A DNA stretch of 5,948 nucleotides from JAQGHR01 sp031411935 (GCA_031411935.1 JANOBY010000278.1:1-5948); one strand, 5' to 3'; shown: positions 1 to 5,948, counted from the stretch's first letter. The notes: a model not told the origin generated them from the letters alone. Made by a program: numbers and translations.

Positions 1-21
1 ATCCAATTGAGCTACGGGTGC
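1..21 (-). tRNA. tRNA gene, 5' part only (probably tRNA-Arg)
   Basis: Read on the minus strand from base 21 leftward, the sequence is GCACCCG (7-nt acceptor strand), TA (positions 8-9), GCTC (D-stem 5' strand), then a D-loop start AATTGGAT with the conserved GG. This is the canonical first third of a bacterial tRNA, and the window edge cuts it inside the D-loop. Many bacterial tRNA-Arg genes open with a very similar string, so Arg is my best guess. The anticodon lies outside the window, so the identity is inferred. It is transcribed away from the protein genes. Confidence 0.82.
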
Positions 22-35
22 CAATGACAGAAGGA

Positions 36-64
36 ATCTTAGCATCCCGCGCCTCGCGACGGAA
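36..64 (-). promoter_or_regulatory. possible promoter of the tRNA gene
   Basis: On the minus strand, TAAGAT (bases 41 to 36) matches the -10 consensus at 4 of 6 positions and lies about 15 nt upstream of the tRNA 5' end, which allows a short leader of roughly 8 nt. The -35 candidate 17 bp further upstream (TTCCGT) is poor. The evidence is mostly position; a tRNA gene must have a promoter near here unless it belongs to a longer transcript entering from the right. Confidence 0.25.
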
Positions 65-66
65 GG

Positions 67-92
67 GGCATCCCGGTTCGGAGCCTTTTTTT
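67..92 (+). terminator. terminator-like hairpin with T run
   Basis: GGC (67-69) and TCC (71-73), with A70 bulged, pair with GGAGCC (80-85) around a 6-nt loop. Seven T residues (86-92) follow directly. This is the shape of an intrinsic terminator for plus-strand transcription. It lies upstream of the promoter candidate at 142-170, so it would stop transcripts entering from the left (antisense through the tRNA) rather than the ABC operon itself. The stem is only 6 bp and bulged, so function is uncertain. Confidence 0.35.
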
Positions 93-141
93 GGACGCGG
101 AGGGGCGAACCCCGGCGGCAGGATCGGCGTAATCGCTAGTG

Positions 142-170
142 TTGAATTCGGCGGACGCACCCGGCATAAT
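142..170 (+). promoter_or_regulatory. sigma70-type promoter for the ABC operon
   Basis: TTGAAT (142-147; 4 of 6 match to TTGACA) and CATAAT (165-170; 5 of 6 match to TATAAT) are separated by exactly 17 bp. Transcription would start near base 177, giving a leader of about 75-90 nt before the ATPase start codon. It is the best promoter match I found in the window, and it sits in the expected place, in front of the first gene of the unit. It also argues against the upstream in-frame GTG at 139 as the real start of the ATPase. Confidence 0.55.
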
Positions 171-254
171 GCGGGCCGATGGCTCGGGCCCGGTGCGAGC
201 TTCCCGCCATTCTTCCCGCCGACGTCGATCTCGACCGAGGATCATCGCCCGTAT

Positions 255-258
255 GGAG
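255..258 (+). promoter_or_regulatory. ribosome binding site deciding the ATPase start
   Basis: GGAG lies 9 nt upstream of the ATG at 268. The competing ATG at 253 has only a GAGG (237-240) at a 12-nt distance, which is longer than usual. This favours 268, though not decisively. Confidence 0.45.
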
Positions 259-267
259 TCCCAGGGC

Positions 268-996
268 ATGTCCGCGCCCGTCATGATCGAGGCCAACGGC
301 CTCCACAAGCAGTTCGGCTCCTTCCACGCCGTCCGCGACGTGTCGTTCCAGATCCCCCGAGGCCAGGTGGTCGCGTTCCTCGGGCCCAACGGCGCGGGCA
401 AGACGACCACCATGAGGCTCCTCACGGGCTTCGTGGCCCCGACCTCGGGCACCGCCCGGATCGCCGGGATCGACGTCCAGGCCGACCGGATCTCCGCGGC
501 CGAGCACCTGGGCTACCTGCCCGAGAACGGCCCGCTCTACCCCGACATGACCCCGCTCGAGCTGCTCAAGTTCTTCGGGACCGCCCGCGGGCTGGGCCGC
601 ACCACGCTGGCCGAGAGCATCGACCGGGTGGTGGGGCTGTGCTCGCTGTCGACCGTGGCGAACAAGCCCGTGGGCAAGCTGTCCAAGGGGTATCGCCAGC
701 GCGTGTCGATGGCGCAGGCGCTGTTGCACGACCCCGAGGTCCTGATTTTGGACGAGCCGACCAGCGGCCTGGACCCGAACCAGATCCAGGGCGTGCGCAA
801 GCTCATCCGCGAGCTGGGCAAGTCCAAGACCGTGCTGGTCTCGACCCATATCTTGCAGGAAGTGGAGCCGGTCGCCGACCGCGTCCTGTTCCTCCACGAC
901 GGAAGGATCGTCTTCGACGGGACCCCGCAGGCGCTCGCGGCCAAGGGCAAGTCCCTGGAAGACACGTTCCATCGGCTCACGGCTCAGCCGGCCTGA
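268..996 (+). CDS. ABC transporter ATP-binding protein, GldA-like
   Basis: This is the cytoplasmic ATPase subunit of an ABC-2 type system, which hydrolyses ATP to drive the permease encoded next. From the ATG at 268 it has 242 residues, normal for a single nucleotide-binding domain. Visible motifs are Walker A GPNGAGKTT (39-47), signature LSKGYRQR (138-145), Walker B VLILDE (158-163) with catalytic Glu163, D-loop SGLD (166-169) and the H-loop His194. The Q-loop position reads YLPEN (83-87), with Glu in place of the usual Gln, as is common in GldA and related ABC-2 ATPases. Starts at 253 (247 residues) or 283 are possible; 268 has the best-spaced ribosome binding site. An in-frame GTG at 139 lies upstream of the promoter candidate and adds an unconserved Arg-rich stretch, so I rejected it. 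The next gene begins 26 nt downstream, which suggests co-transcription. The substrate cannot be read from this subunit. Confidence 0.93.
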   Translation: MSAPVMIEANGLHKQFGSFHAVRDVSFQIPRGQVVAFLGPNGAGKTTTMRLLTGFVAPTSGTARIAGIDVQADRISAAEHLGYLPENGPLYPDMTPLELLKFFGTARGLGRTTLAESIDRVVGLCSLSTVANKPVGKLSKGYRQRVSMAQALLHDPEVLILDEPTSGLDPNQIQGVRKLIRELGKSKTVLVSTHILQEVEPVADRVLFLHDGRIVFDGTPQALAAKGKSLEDTFHRLTAQPA

Positions 997-1009
997 CGAC
1001 TCGACTTTT

Positions 1010-1014
1010 GAGGA
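1010..1014 (+). promoter_or_regulatory. ribosome binding site for the GldFG-like gene
   Basis: GAGGA lies 8 nt before the GTG at 1023. It is a strong Shine-Dalgarno match at ideal spacing and identifies GTG 1023 as the start of a reading frame that otherwise stays open back to base 18. Confidence 0.7.
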
Positions 1015-1022
1015 TCGCAACC

Positions 1023-3785
1023 GTGACCACGACGATCAATTCCCCCGCCCCCGAGGCCGCGTCTCGGCCTCGTGCCGCGCTCGCCCACCGCCTGCCCATC
1101 CGGCCCCACGTGGTCGGCGCCCTGTTCCGACGCAACTTCTTCGCCTATTTCACGAACGTGTCGGGATACGTGTTCCTGATGCTCTTCGTGCTCGTGTGCT
1201 CCGCCGCGCAGTTCTGGCTGCCGGTGTTCTTCGCCAACAACCTGGCGAACCTGGACCCGCTCAACCAGTGGATGCCGTTCATCCTCCTGTTCTTCGTGCC
1301 CGCGATCACCATGAGCGCCTGGGCCGAGGAGCGCAAGCAGGGGACCGAGGAGCTTCTGCTCACCCTGCCCGCACGCGACGTGGAGATCGTGGCCGGCAAG
1401 TATCTGGCCGCGCTGGGCATCTACACGGTGGCCCTGGCCTTCCTGGCGGTCGGCTTCCTGATGGTCTTCTGGGGCCTGGGAACGCCCGACGTGGGGCTGA
1501 TCGTCAGCACGTTCCTGGGCTACTGGCTCATGGGCGTGATGCTGATCGCCATCGGGATGGTCGCCTCGGTCCTGTCCAGCAACGTGACGGTGGCGTTCAT
1601 CCTGGGCGCGGTGTTCTGCGCCGTGCCGGTCTTCGCCAAGCTGTTCGGATCGCCCAACGCCGGGTGGGCGCGGCGGTCGGTCGAGGGGCTGTCGATCTCG
1701 GAGCAGTTCCGCGGATTCGGGTCGGGCGTGATCTCGCTGTCGGGCGTGGTGTACTTCGTGGCCTTCGTGCTGGCCATGCTCTACCTGAACATGGTGCTGC
1801 TCGGCTGGCGGAACTGGGCCGGCGGCCCGCAGAGGGGCAAGCGGTGGCTCCACGCCGGCGTGAGGATCGCCGCGATGCTCGTGGCCCTGGTGAGCCTGGA
1901 CCTGTTCGTCCAGAAGACCCTGGGCTCGTGGCGGATCGACGCGACCGAGGAGCAGCTCCACTCGCTCTCGCCCGCCTCGCTCAGCCTGATCAAGAAGATC
2001 CCCGCCGAACGCCCGGTCTTCATCCAGGCCTATCTCAGCCCCGAGGTCCCTCGCGAGCTCGTCCAGACCCGGCTCGACCTGATCGACGCCCTGAACGAGT
2101 ACGCGGCGATCGCGGGCAACCGGATCCAGCTCAAGATCTTCGACGCCAAGGTCGCCTCCCCCGCGGCGCGTGAGGCCGAGAAGCGGTTCGGCATCGTCCC
2201 CCGCCGCGTGGCCTCGTTCTCCGACGCGAGGCAGACCACCTCCGAGGTGATCATGGGCGTGGCCTTCAGCTCGGGCCTGGAAGAGGTCGTGATCCCCTTC
2301 TTCGAGCGCGGGCTGCCGATCGAGTACGAGATCACCCGGTCGATCCGCGTGGTCTCGGGCACCAAGCGCAAGAAGGTCGGCATCCTGGGCACCGACGCCA
2401 AGCTCCTGGGCGGGATGAACTTCCAGTCGTTCTCGCAGGAGAACGAGTGGCTGATCGTGACCGAGCTCAAGAAGCAGTACGAGGTCACGCAGATCGCCGC
2501 CGACGTTCCCATTCCCACGAACCTGGACGCGCTCGTGGTGGCGCAGCCGTCGAGCCTCACGCAGAAGCAGATCGACAACCTCACCGCGTATGTCCGCCAG
2601 GGCGGGCCCACCGTGCTGTTGATGGACCCACTGCCCATGGAGGACCCGTCGCTGGCCCCCCGGGAGCAGCGGCAGTCGCCCAACGCCATGTTCGGCGGCC
2701 CCCCGCCCGAGCCCAAGGGCAAGCTCGACACCCTGCTCGACTCGATCGGCCTGGAGTGGCCCGACAACCAGCTCGTGTGGAACAACTTCAACCCCCACAA
2801 GCAGCTCACGGTCTCGCCCGAGGTCATCTTCATCGGCAGCTCGTCCACCCGCGACGCCTTCGGGGACGACCCGGCGAGCCGGGGGTTGCAGGACGTGGTG
2901 CTGATCGGCGCCGGAGAGCTCCGCCGCAAGGCCACCTCCACGCTCGACTTCGCCCCCCTGCTGAGGACCGACGAGCTGGGCGGGACGGTCACGTATGAGG
3001 ACCTCATGAGCCAGGGCATGGCGTCGGTCTCGGGCCGCCGCCGCGACCTCGTCCGCCAGATGAGCGGACGGGCCTACACGCTCGCCGCAAGGCTCAAGGG
3101 CACGCTGCCCGCCCCCACTCCGCCGCCGGCCAAGGACGAGAAGACGCCGCCGCCGACCCCTCCTCCGGTGGAGATCAAGGTCATCGCCGTGGCCGACCTG
3201 GACTTCATCTCCGACCAGTTCTTCCGCCTGCGGAACAACCGGCCCGAGGAGGTGGAGACCCTGGACTTCGACAACGTGTCGTTCATGCTCAACTGCGTGG
3301 ACGAGCTCGCCGGAGACGAGTCGTTCATCCCCCTGCGTCGCCGACGCGCCAGGCACCGCACGCTCTCGGCGATCGAGGCCCAGTCCCGCGAGATCCTCAA
3401 GAAGACCGACGAGGAGCTTCGCGAGGCCGACAAGGAGGCCGTGGCCGAGCTCAAGACCGCCAACGACCGCCTCCAGGAGCAGATCAAGCAGATCAGCGAG
3501 AACAAGGACCTGGACGAGCGCACGAAGGAGACCACGGCGAGATACCGGCAGCAGGTCGAGAACCAGCGCCTGGAGATCGCCACGGTCGAGATCGAGAACC
3601 GCAAGAAGCAGCGCATCCAGGAGGCCCAGGGCCGCGGCGAGGAATCGATCCGCCAGCTCCAGGACGGGGTGAGGGCCCGGGCCCTGATCCTCCCCCCCCT
3701 GCCCATCATCCTCCTGGCGGCCTTCGTGTTCACCACCCGCGTCCGTCGCGAGAAGCTGGGCGCCAACCTGAATCGGTACAGTTGA
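1023..3785 (+). CDS. fused ABC-2 permease / GldG-like auxiliary protein (GldF-GldG fusion)
   Basis: This 920-residue inner-membrane protein would be the transport partner of the preceding ATPase. Residues about 30-265 form an ABC-2 permease with six hydrophobic segments (about 47-70, 84-99, 125-150, 157-183, 188-208, 238-262). The conserved loop WAEERKQGTEELLLTLP follows the second segment. A seventh segment (278-297) leads into the GldG-like part, whose opening RIDATEEQLHSLSPASL (304-320) is typical of that family. The soluble domain (about 325-770) should face the periplasm. It contains a Pro-rich linker (694-715) and RRRRARHRTL (772-781). A charged, probably coiled-coil stretch (about 781-880) precedes a final membrane segment (886-906) and a basic tail. 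GldF and GldG are separate proteins in Flavobacterium; fused forms are known in other bacteria. The GTG start is set by GAGGA 8 nt upstream and a 26-nt gap from the ATPase gene. The substrate is unknown. Confidence 0.9.
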   Translation: MTTTINSPAPEAASRPRAALAHRLPIRPHVVGALFRRNFFAYFTNVSGYVFLMLFVLVCSAAQFWLPVFFANNLANLDPLNQWMPFILLFFVPAITMSAWAEERKQGTEELLLTLPARDVEIVAGKYLAALGIYTVALAFLAVGFLMVFWGLGTPDVGLIVSTFLGYWLMGVMLIAIGMVASVLSSNVTVAFILGAVFCAVPVFAKLFGSPNAGWARRSVEGLSISEQFRGFGSGVISLSGVVYFVAFVLAMLYLNMVLLGWRNWAGGPQRGKRWLHAGVRIAAMLVALVSLDLFVQKTLGSWRIDATEEQLHSLSPASLSLIKKIPAERPVFIQAYLSPEVPRELVQTRLDLIDALNEYAAIAGNRIQLKIFDAKVASPAAREAEKRFGIVPRRVASFSDARQTTSEVIMGVAFSSGLEEVVIPFFERGLPIEYEITRSIRVVSGTKRKKVGILGTDAKLLGGMNFQSFSQENEWLIVTELKKQYEVTQIAADVPIPTNLDALVVAQPSSLTQKQIDNLTAYVRQGGPTVLLMDPLPMEDPSLAPREQRQSPNAMFGGPPPEPKGKLDTLLDSIGLEWPDNQLVWNNFNPHKQLTVSPEVIFIGSSSTRDAFGDDPASRGLQDVVLIGAGELRRKATSTLDFAPLLRTDELGGTVTYEDLMSQGMASVSGRRRDLVRQMSGRAYTLAARLKGTLPAPTPPPAKDEKTPPPTPPPVEIKVIAVADLDFISDQFFRLRNNRPEEVETLDFDNVSFMLNCVDELAGDESFIPLRRRRARHRTLSAIEAQSREILKKTDEELREADKEAVAELKTANDRLQEQIKQISENKDLDERTKETTARYRQQVENQRLEIATVEIENRKKQRIQEAQGRGEESIRQLQDGVRARALILPPLPIILLAAFVFTTRVRREKLGANLNRYS

Positions 3786-3793
3786 GAGGAGCC

Positions 3794-3855
3794 GGAGGGC
3801 AGGCTCCAGATCCCGAATTCCGGAAGGGATCGAGCTGGAATCTGCCCCCCTCCCC
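3794..3855. repeat. large imperfect inverted repeat between operon genes
   Basis: The 129-nt gap after the permease gene contains nested complementary arms. GGGCAG (3797-3802) pairs with CTGCCC (3842-3847), TCCAG (3805-3809) with CTGGA (3835-3839), and ATCCC (3810-3814) with GGGAT (3826-3830). The loop is 11 nt and contains the palindrome TTCCGGAA. The only interruptions are a 2x2 internal loop (one G-U pair possible) and a 4-nt bulge CGAG (3831-3834). Outside this, GGA (3794-3796) can pair with TCC (3851-3853) across a CCC bulge. No T run follows, so it is not a standard intrinsic terminator. It may be an mRNA processing, stability or attenuation element, or one copy of a dispersed intergenic repeat. 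Confidence 0.6.
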
Positions 3856-3914
3856 GGCCCACCAAAACAACGGCGACACGTCCCCGCGACCCCAGGATTG
3901 ACACCGAGATTCCC

Positions 3915-5414
3915 ATGAAAGAACTCACCAAGACGCTCATCTTCGTGGCCGTTGCGGCGGCCCTCGCGGGCTCGGCGCTTTGGGCGTCGATCCCGCGCTC
4001 GACCTCGGTCGAGGCCTTCAACGACCAGGGCGAGGCCTTCTTCCCCAACTTCACGAATCCGGCGGAGTGCAGCACGCTGGAGATCGTCGAGATGGACCCC
4101 GAGACCGGCGCTCCCGAGGCGTTCAAGGTCACCTTCCAGAACAACCGCTGGGTCATCCCCTCGCACAACGACTACCCGGCCGACGCCGCCGACCGCCTGG
4201 CGCAGACCGCGGCGCGGGTGATCGACCTCAAGAAGGACACGATCCGCTCCAGCCGCACCGAGGACCACAAGATGCTGGGCGTGCTCGACCCCGGCGATAA
4301 GAAGACCATCGGCGTGGACGGCGTGGGGACGCGGATCACCTTGAGGGACAAGTCCCAGCAGGTCCTGGCCGACTACATCCTGGGCAAGCCCGTCCCGGGC
4401 CGCACCGGCCAGCGGTTCATCCGCCGCCCCGACCAGGCCCGCACCTACGGCGTGAACACCGACGTGCAGCCCTCGTCGCGGTTCGCCGACTGGATCGAGC
4501 CCAACCTCCTCCAGCTCAAGGCCGACCAGATCCGCATGGCCACGTTCGTGAACCAGAAGGTGGACGCCGCCCGCAGCGAGATCGTGCCGGGCGAGACCCT
4601 GACCATCAAGCGCACCGGCGCCTCGGCCCCCTGGACCACCGAGGGCCTCCTGCCCAGCGAGGAAGTGGACCCCGCCAAGACATCGGCCATGGCCACCGCG
4701 CTGGCCGACCTCAAGATCGTGGGCGTGAGGCCCAAGCCCCAGGGCCTGAGCGAGGCCCTGCAAGGCAAGGGCGACGGCCGTCTGGGCCTGAACGACAAGC
4801 TCTCGCTCCAGAGGCAGGGCTTCTTCCTCGTGAAGGACCGGCTCGTGTCCGAGGAAGGCTCGCTCCTGCTCGAATCCGAGGACGGCGTGGGGTACGTGCT
4901 GAGCTTCGGCCGCGTGACCTTCGCCAAGGGCGAGGCCCTTTCCTCGGGCAAGGGGGCCAAGGACGACCCCAAGGACGAGGAAAAAGAGCCCACCCCGGGG
5001 TCCGACCGGATCGAGAGCCGCTACCTGATGGTCCGCGCCCAGTTCGACCCGAACGCGATCCCCAAGCCCACGATCACCGCCCCCTCCGACCCCGAATCCC
5101 TGCCCCAGGACGTGTTCGCCCGAACCAGCGAGGAGATCAAGGCGCAGGCCGAGCGCGAGGACCGCGAGCTGACCGCCTACAACACCAAGATGGAGGCCGG
5201 CAAGAAGCGCGCGGCCGACCTCTCCGCACGCTTCGCCCCCTGGTACTACCTCGTCCCGGGCGACGCCTACCGGACCCTGGTCCTGGACCGCAAGTCGCTG
5301 ATCCACCCCAAGCCCCCCGCCGGAGCCAATCCCGGAGTCCCCGCCAACCCGTTCGGAAACGGAGGCGGCCTCCCGCCCGGCCTGCGAGGGATGATGCCCC
5401 AGGGGCATCCCTGA
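3915..5414 (+). CDS. membrane-anchored DUF4340 domain protein
   Basis: This 499-residue protein has a short basic start and one hydrophobic segment (about 7-26) with no lipobox cysteine, so it is probably an uncleaved signal anchor placing the rest in the periplasm. Residues about 55-335 resemble DUF4340: an early strand region with NNRWVIPSHNDYPADA (76-91), then a helix and KKDTIRSSRTEDHKMLGVL (106-124), the typical 'x-was-my-threshold, position-L-G-V' stretch of the family. A charged linker (about 341-366) follows, then a helical part (400-436), the block RFAPWYYLVPGDAY (439-452), and a Pro/Gly-rich tail (465-499). DUF4340 genes commonly follow GldA/GldFG-type genes, and that association is the main clue to function: an accessory envelope component of the same ABC system. 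Biochemical activity is unknown. The ATG at 3915 has only a weak upstream GAG, so translation may depend on structure or a leader; no better start is visible. Confidence 0.85.
   Translation: MKELTKTLIFVAVAAALAGSALWASIPRSTSVEAFNDQGEAFFPNFTNPAECSTLEIVEMDPETGAPEAFKVTFQNNRWVIPSHNDYPADAADRLAQTAARVIDLKKDTIRSSRTEDHKMLGVLDPGDKKTIGVDGVGTRITLRDKSQQVLADYILGKPVPGRTGQRFIRRPDQARTYGVNTDVQPSSRFADWIEPNLLQLKADQIRMATFVNQKVDAARSEIVPGETLTIKRTGASAPWTTEGLLPSEEVDPAKTSAMATALADLKIVGVRPKPQGLSEALQGKGDGRLGLNDKLSLQRQGFFLVKDRLVSEEGSLLLESEDGVGYVLSFGRVTFAKGEALSSGKGAKDDPKDEEKEPTPGSDRIESRYLMVRAQFDPNAIPKPTITAPSDPESLPQDVFARTSEEIKAQAEREDRELTAYNTKMEAGKKRAADLSARFAPWYYLVPGDAYRTLVLDRKSLIHPKPPAGANPGVPANPFGNGGGLPPGLRGMMPQGHP
5388..5411 (+). 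terminator. GC-rich hairpin at the end of the DUF4340 gene
   Basis: GATGCCC (5393-5399) and GGGCATC (5403-5409) are complementary around a 3-nt loop. GGG (5388-5390) offers further alternative pairing with CCC (5409-5411). The hairpin ends directly before the stop codon TGA (5412-5414). It could stall RNA polymerase or protect the 3' end of the operon mRNA. There is no T run, so calling it a terminator is tentative. Confidence 0.3.
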
Positions 5415-5431
5415 ACCCTGACCTGCGGAGC

Positions 5432-5483
5432 GCGATTCCACCTTCGAGATCAGCCATCTCGCGTTGGCGGCTTAAGGAATCGC
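5432..5483 (+). promoter_or_regulatory. inverted repeat enclosing the ribosome binding site of the SRPBCC gene
   Basis: GCGATTCC (5432-5439) is the exact reverse complement of GGAATCGC (5476-5483), and the right arm ends at the base before the ATG at 5484. The Shine-Dalgarno sequence AAGGA (5474-5478) overlaps the right arm. Inside the loop is a second perfect hairpin, CGAGAT (5445-5450) with ATCTCG (5456-5461), around 5 nt. In RNA this folds as a stem-loop within a stem that would cover the ribosome binding site. This suggests translational control or a barrier to readthrough from the operon; the role is inferred. Confidence 0.4.
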
Positions 5484-5948
5484 ATGCCGACCATCGTGGT
5501 TAAAACCGACATTCGCGCACCTATCGAGCTGACCTTTGACCTCGCGCGCGACGTGGAAACTCACTGCATCACAGCATCCTTTACTGGGGAGCGCGCAGTC
5601 GGCGGCGTGACGTCGGGTCTCTTAGCGCTCGGGGACACGGTTACGTTCGAGGGCGTTCATCTCGGCATCCGGCAGCGCCTCGCTGCTCGCATTGTCGAGT
5701 TCACACGTCCGTCTCGCTTTGCGGACGAAATATTGTCAGGGGCGTTTTCGTCACTACGCCACGTGCACGAGTTCGCGCCTTCATCCACCGGTACCCTCAT
5801 GAGGGACACCCTTACCTGGCGCTCTCCTTTCGGCATTCTCGGCCATATCGCGGATCGTCTTTTCCTGGTCCGTCATATGCTGGGATTCTTCAGGCGCCGG
5901 AATCTCAATTTCAAGGTCCTCGTTGAGTCGAAGGCGGCGGAAGCGGCC
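5484..5948 (+). CDS. SRPBCC-fold (START/Bet v 1-like) protein, 3' end outside window
   Basis: From the ATG at 5484 the frame stays open for 155 codons to the last base of the window, so the gene is incomplete. AAGGA (5474-5478) lies 5 nt upstream. The start MPTIVVKTDIRAPIELTFDL with ARDVETH, then LGDTVTFEGVHLGIRQRL (50-66), EFTRPSRFADEILSGAFSSL (72-91) with RHVHEF, and GTLMRDTLTWRSPFGILG (103-120) follow the strand order of SRPBCC hydrophobic-ligand-binding proteins. The final helix FFRRRNLNFKVLVE (135-148) closes the fold. A single SRPBCC domain has about 150-160 residues, so the stop is probably near. The same domain also occurs fused in front of TIGR01777-type epimerases, which cannot be excluded. 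Ligand and role are unknown. About a third of codons end in A or T (49 of 155 by hand count), unlike the three genes upstream. Confidence 0.8.
   Translation, partial: MPTIVVKTDIRAPIELTFDLARDVETHCITASFTGERAVGGVTSGLLALGDTVTFEGVHLGIRQRLAARIVEFTRPSRFADEILSGAFSSLRHVHEFAPSSTGTLMRDTLTWRSPFGILGHIADRLFLVRHMLGFFRRRNLNFKVLVESKAAEAA

Noticed and set aside
1..22. tRNA end as an integration (att) site
   Set aside because: Integrases usually use the 3' half of tRNA genes. This is the 5' end, with no integrase or direct repeat visible.
102..113. Small hairpin GGGG-CGAA-CCCC (UUCG loop on the minus strand)
   Set aside because: Only 4 bp, with no T run on either side and no gene that it would serve. This is likely chance in GC-rich DNA.
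139..267. GTG at 139 as start of the ATPase
   Set aside because: It lies upstream of the promoter candidate (expected transcript start about 177), lacks a good ribosome binding site and adds residues that ABC ATPases do not have.
18..1022. In-frame upstream extension of the GldFG-like gene to base 18
   Set aside because: It overlaps the whole ATPase gene in another frame and gives Arg/Pro/Gly-rich sequence without homology. GTG 1023 has a proper ribosome binding site.
3102..3167. Pro-rich stretch in the GldG-like domain as a repeat array or frameshift
   Set aside because: The frame is continuous with family-like sequence on both sides. It is best read as a flexible linker.
3898..3903. Perfect -35 hexamer TTGACA just before the DUF4340 start
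   Set aside because: At 16-18 bp spacing the sequence is GC-rich coding DNA with nothing like a -10 box, and a transcript starting there would lack the ATG at 3915.
984..5441. Antisense open frame of 1,485 codons on the minus strand
   Set aside because: It runs in codon register with the two sense genes and stays open only because they never use TTA, CTA or TCA. The translation is low-complexity (Gly, Arg, Leu, Val, Glu, Asp) with no recognisable domain.

Overview
The window is GC-rich and reads like a chromosomal segment of a Planctomycetota bacterium, probably near the Isosphaeraceae. That placement is an inference from three things: very strong G/C third-position bias, a GldA / fused GldF-GldG / DUF4340 gene order, and a coiled coil ahead of the last membrane segment of the GldG part. 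No marker gene here proves it.

Layout, left to right. (1) Bases 1-21 are the 5' end of a tRNA gene on the minus strand, cut by the window edge and probably tRNA-Arg. (2) Bases 22-267 hold a terminator-like hairpin with a T run, then a good sigma70-type promoter (TTGAAT, 17 bp, CATAAT) pointing right. (3) Bases 268-996, 1023-3785 and 3915-5414 are three plus-strand genes that look like one transcription unit. They encode an ABC-type ATPase (GldA-like), a 920-residue inner-membrane protein that fuses an ABC-2 permease (GldF-like) to a GldG-like auxiliary domain, and a single-pass membrane-anchored DUF4340 protein. A large imperfect inverted repeat lies in the 129-nt gap between the second and third genes. 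(4) Bases 5484-5948 are the start of a fourth plus-strand gene, an SRPBCC-fold protein open to the window end. Its codon usage differs clearly from its neighbours, and its Shine-Dalgarno sequence lies in one arm of an 8-bp inverted repeat that ends at the start codon.

How the genes fit together. The ATPase would power the permease half of the fusion. The GldG half and the DUF4340 protein place large soluble domains on the outer face of the inner membrane, presumably acting on an unknown envelope substrate. In Bacteroidetes the homologous GldA/GldF/GldG proteins are needed for gliding, but related trios occur widely in non-gliding bacteria, so gliding should not be assumed here. The SRPBCC gene is probably unrelated.

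I found no CRISPR array, transposase, phage gene or clearly new system. The most useful leads are the non-coding structures (3794-3855 and 5432-5483) and the compositional break at the fourth gene.
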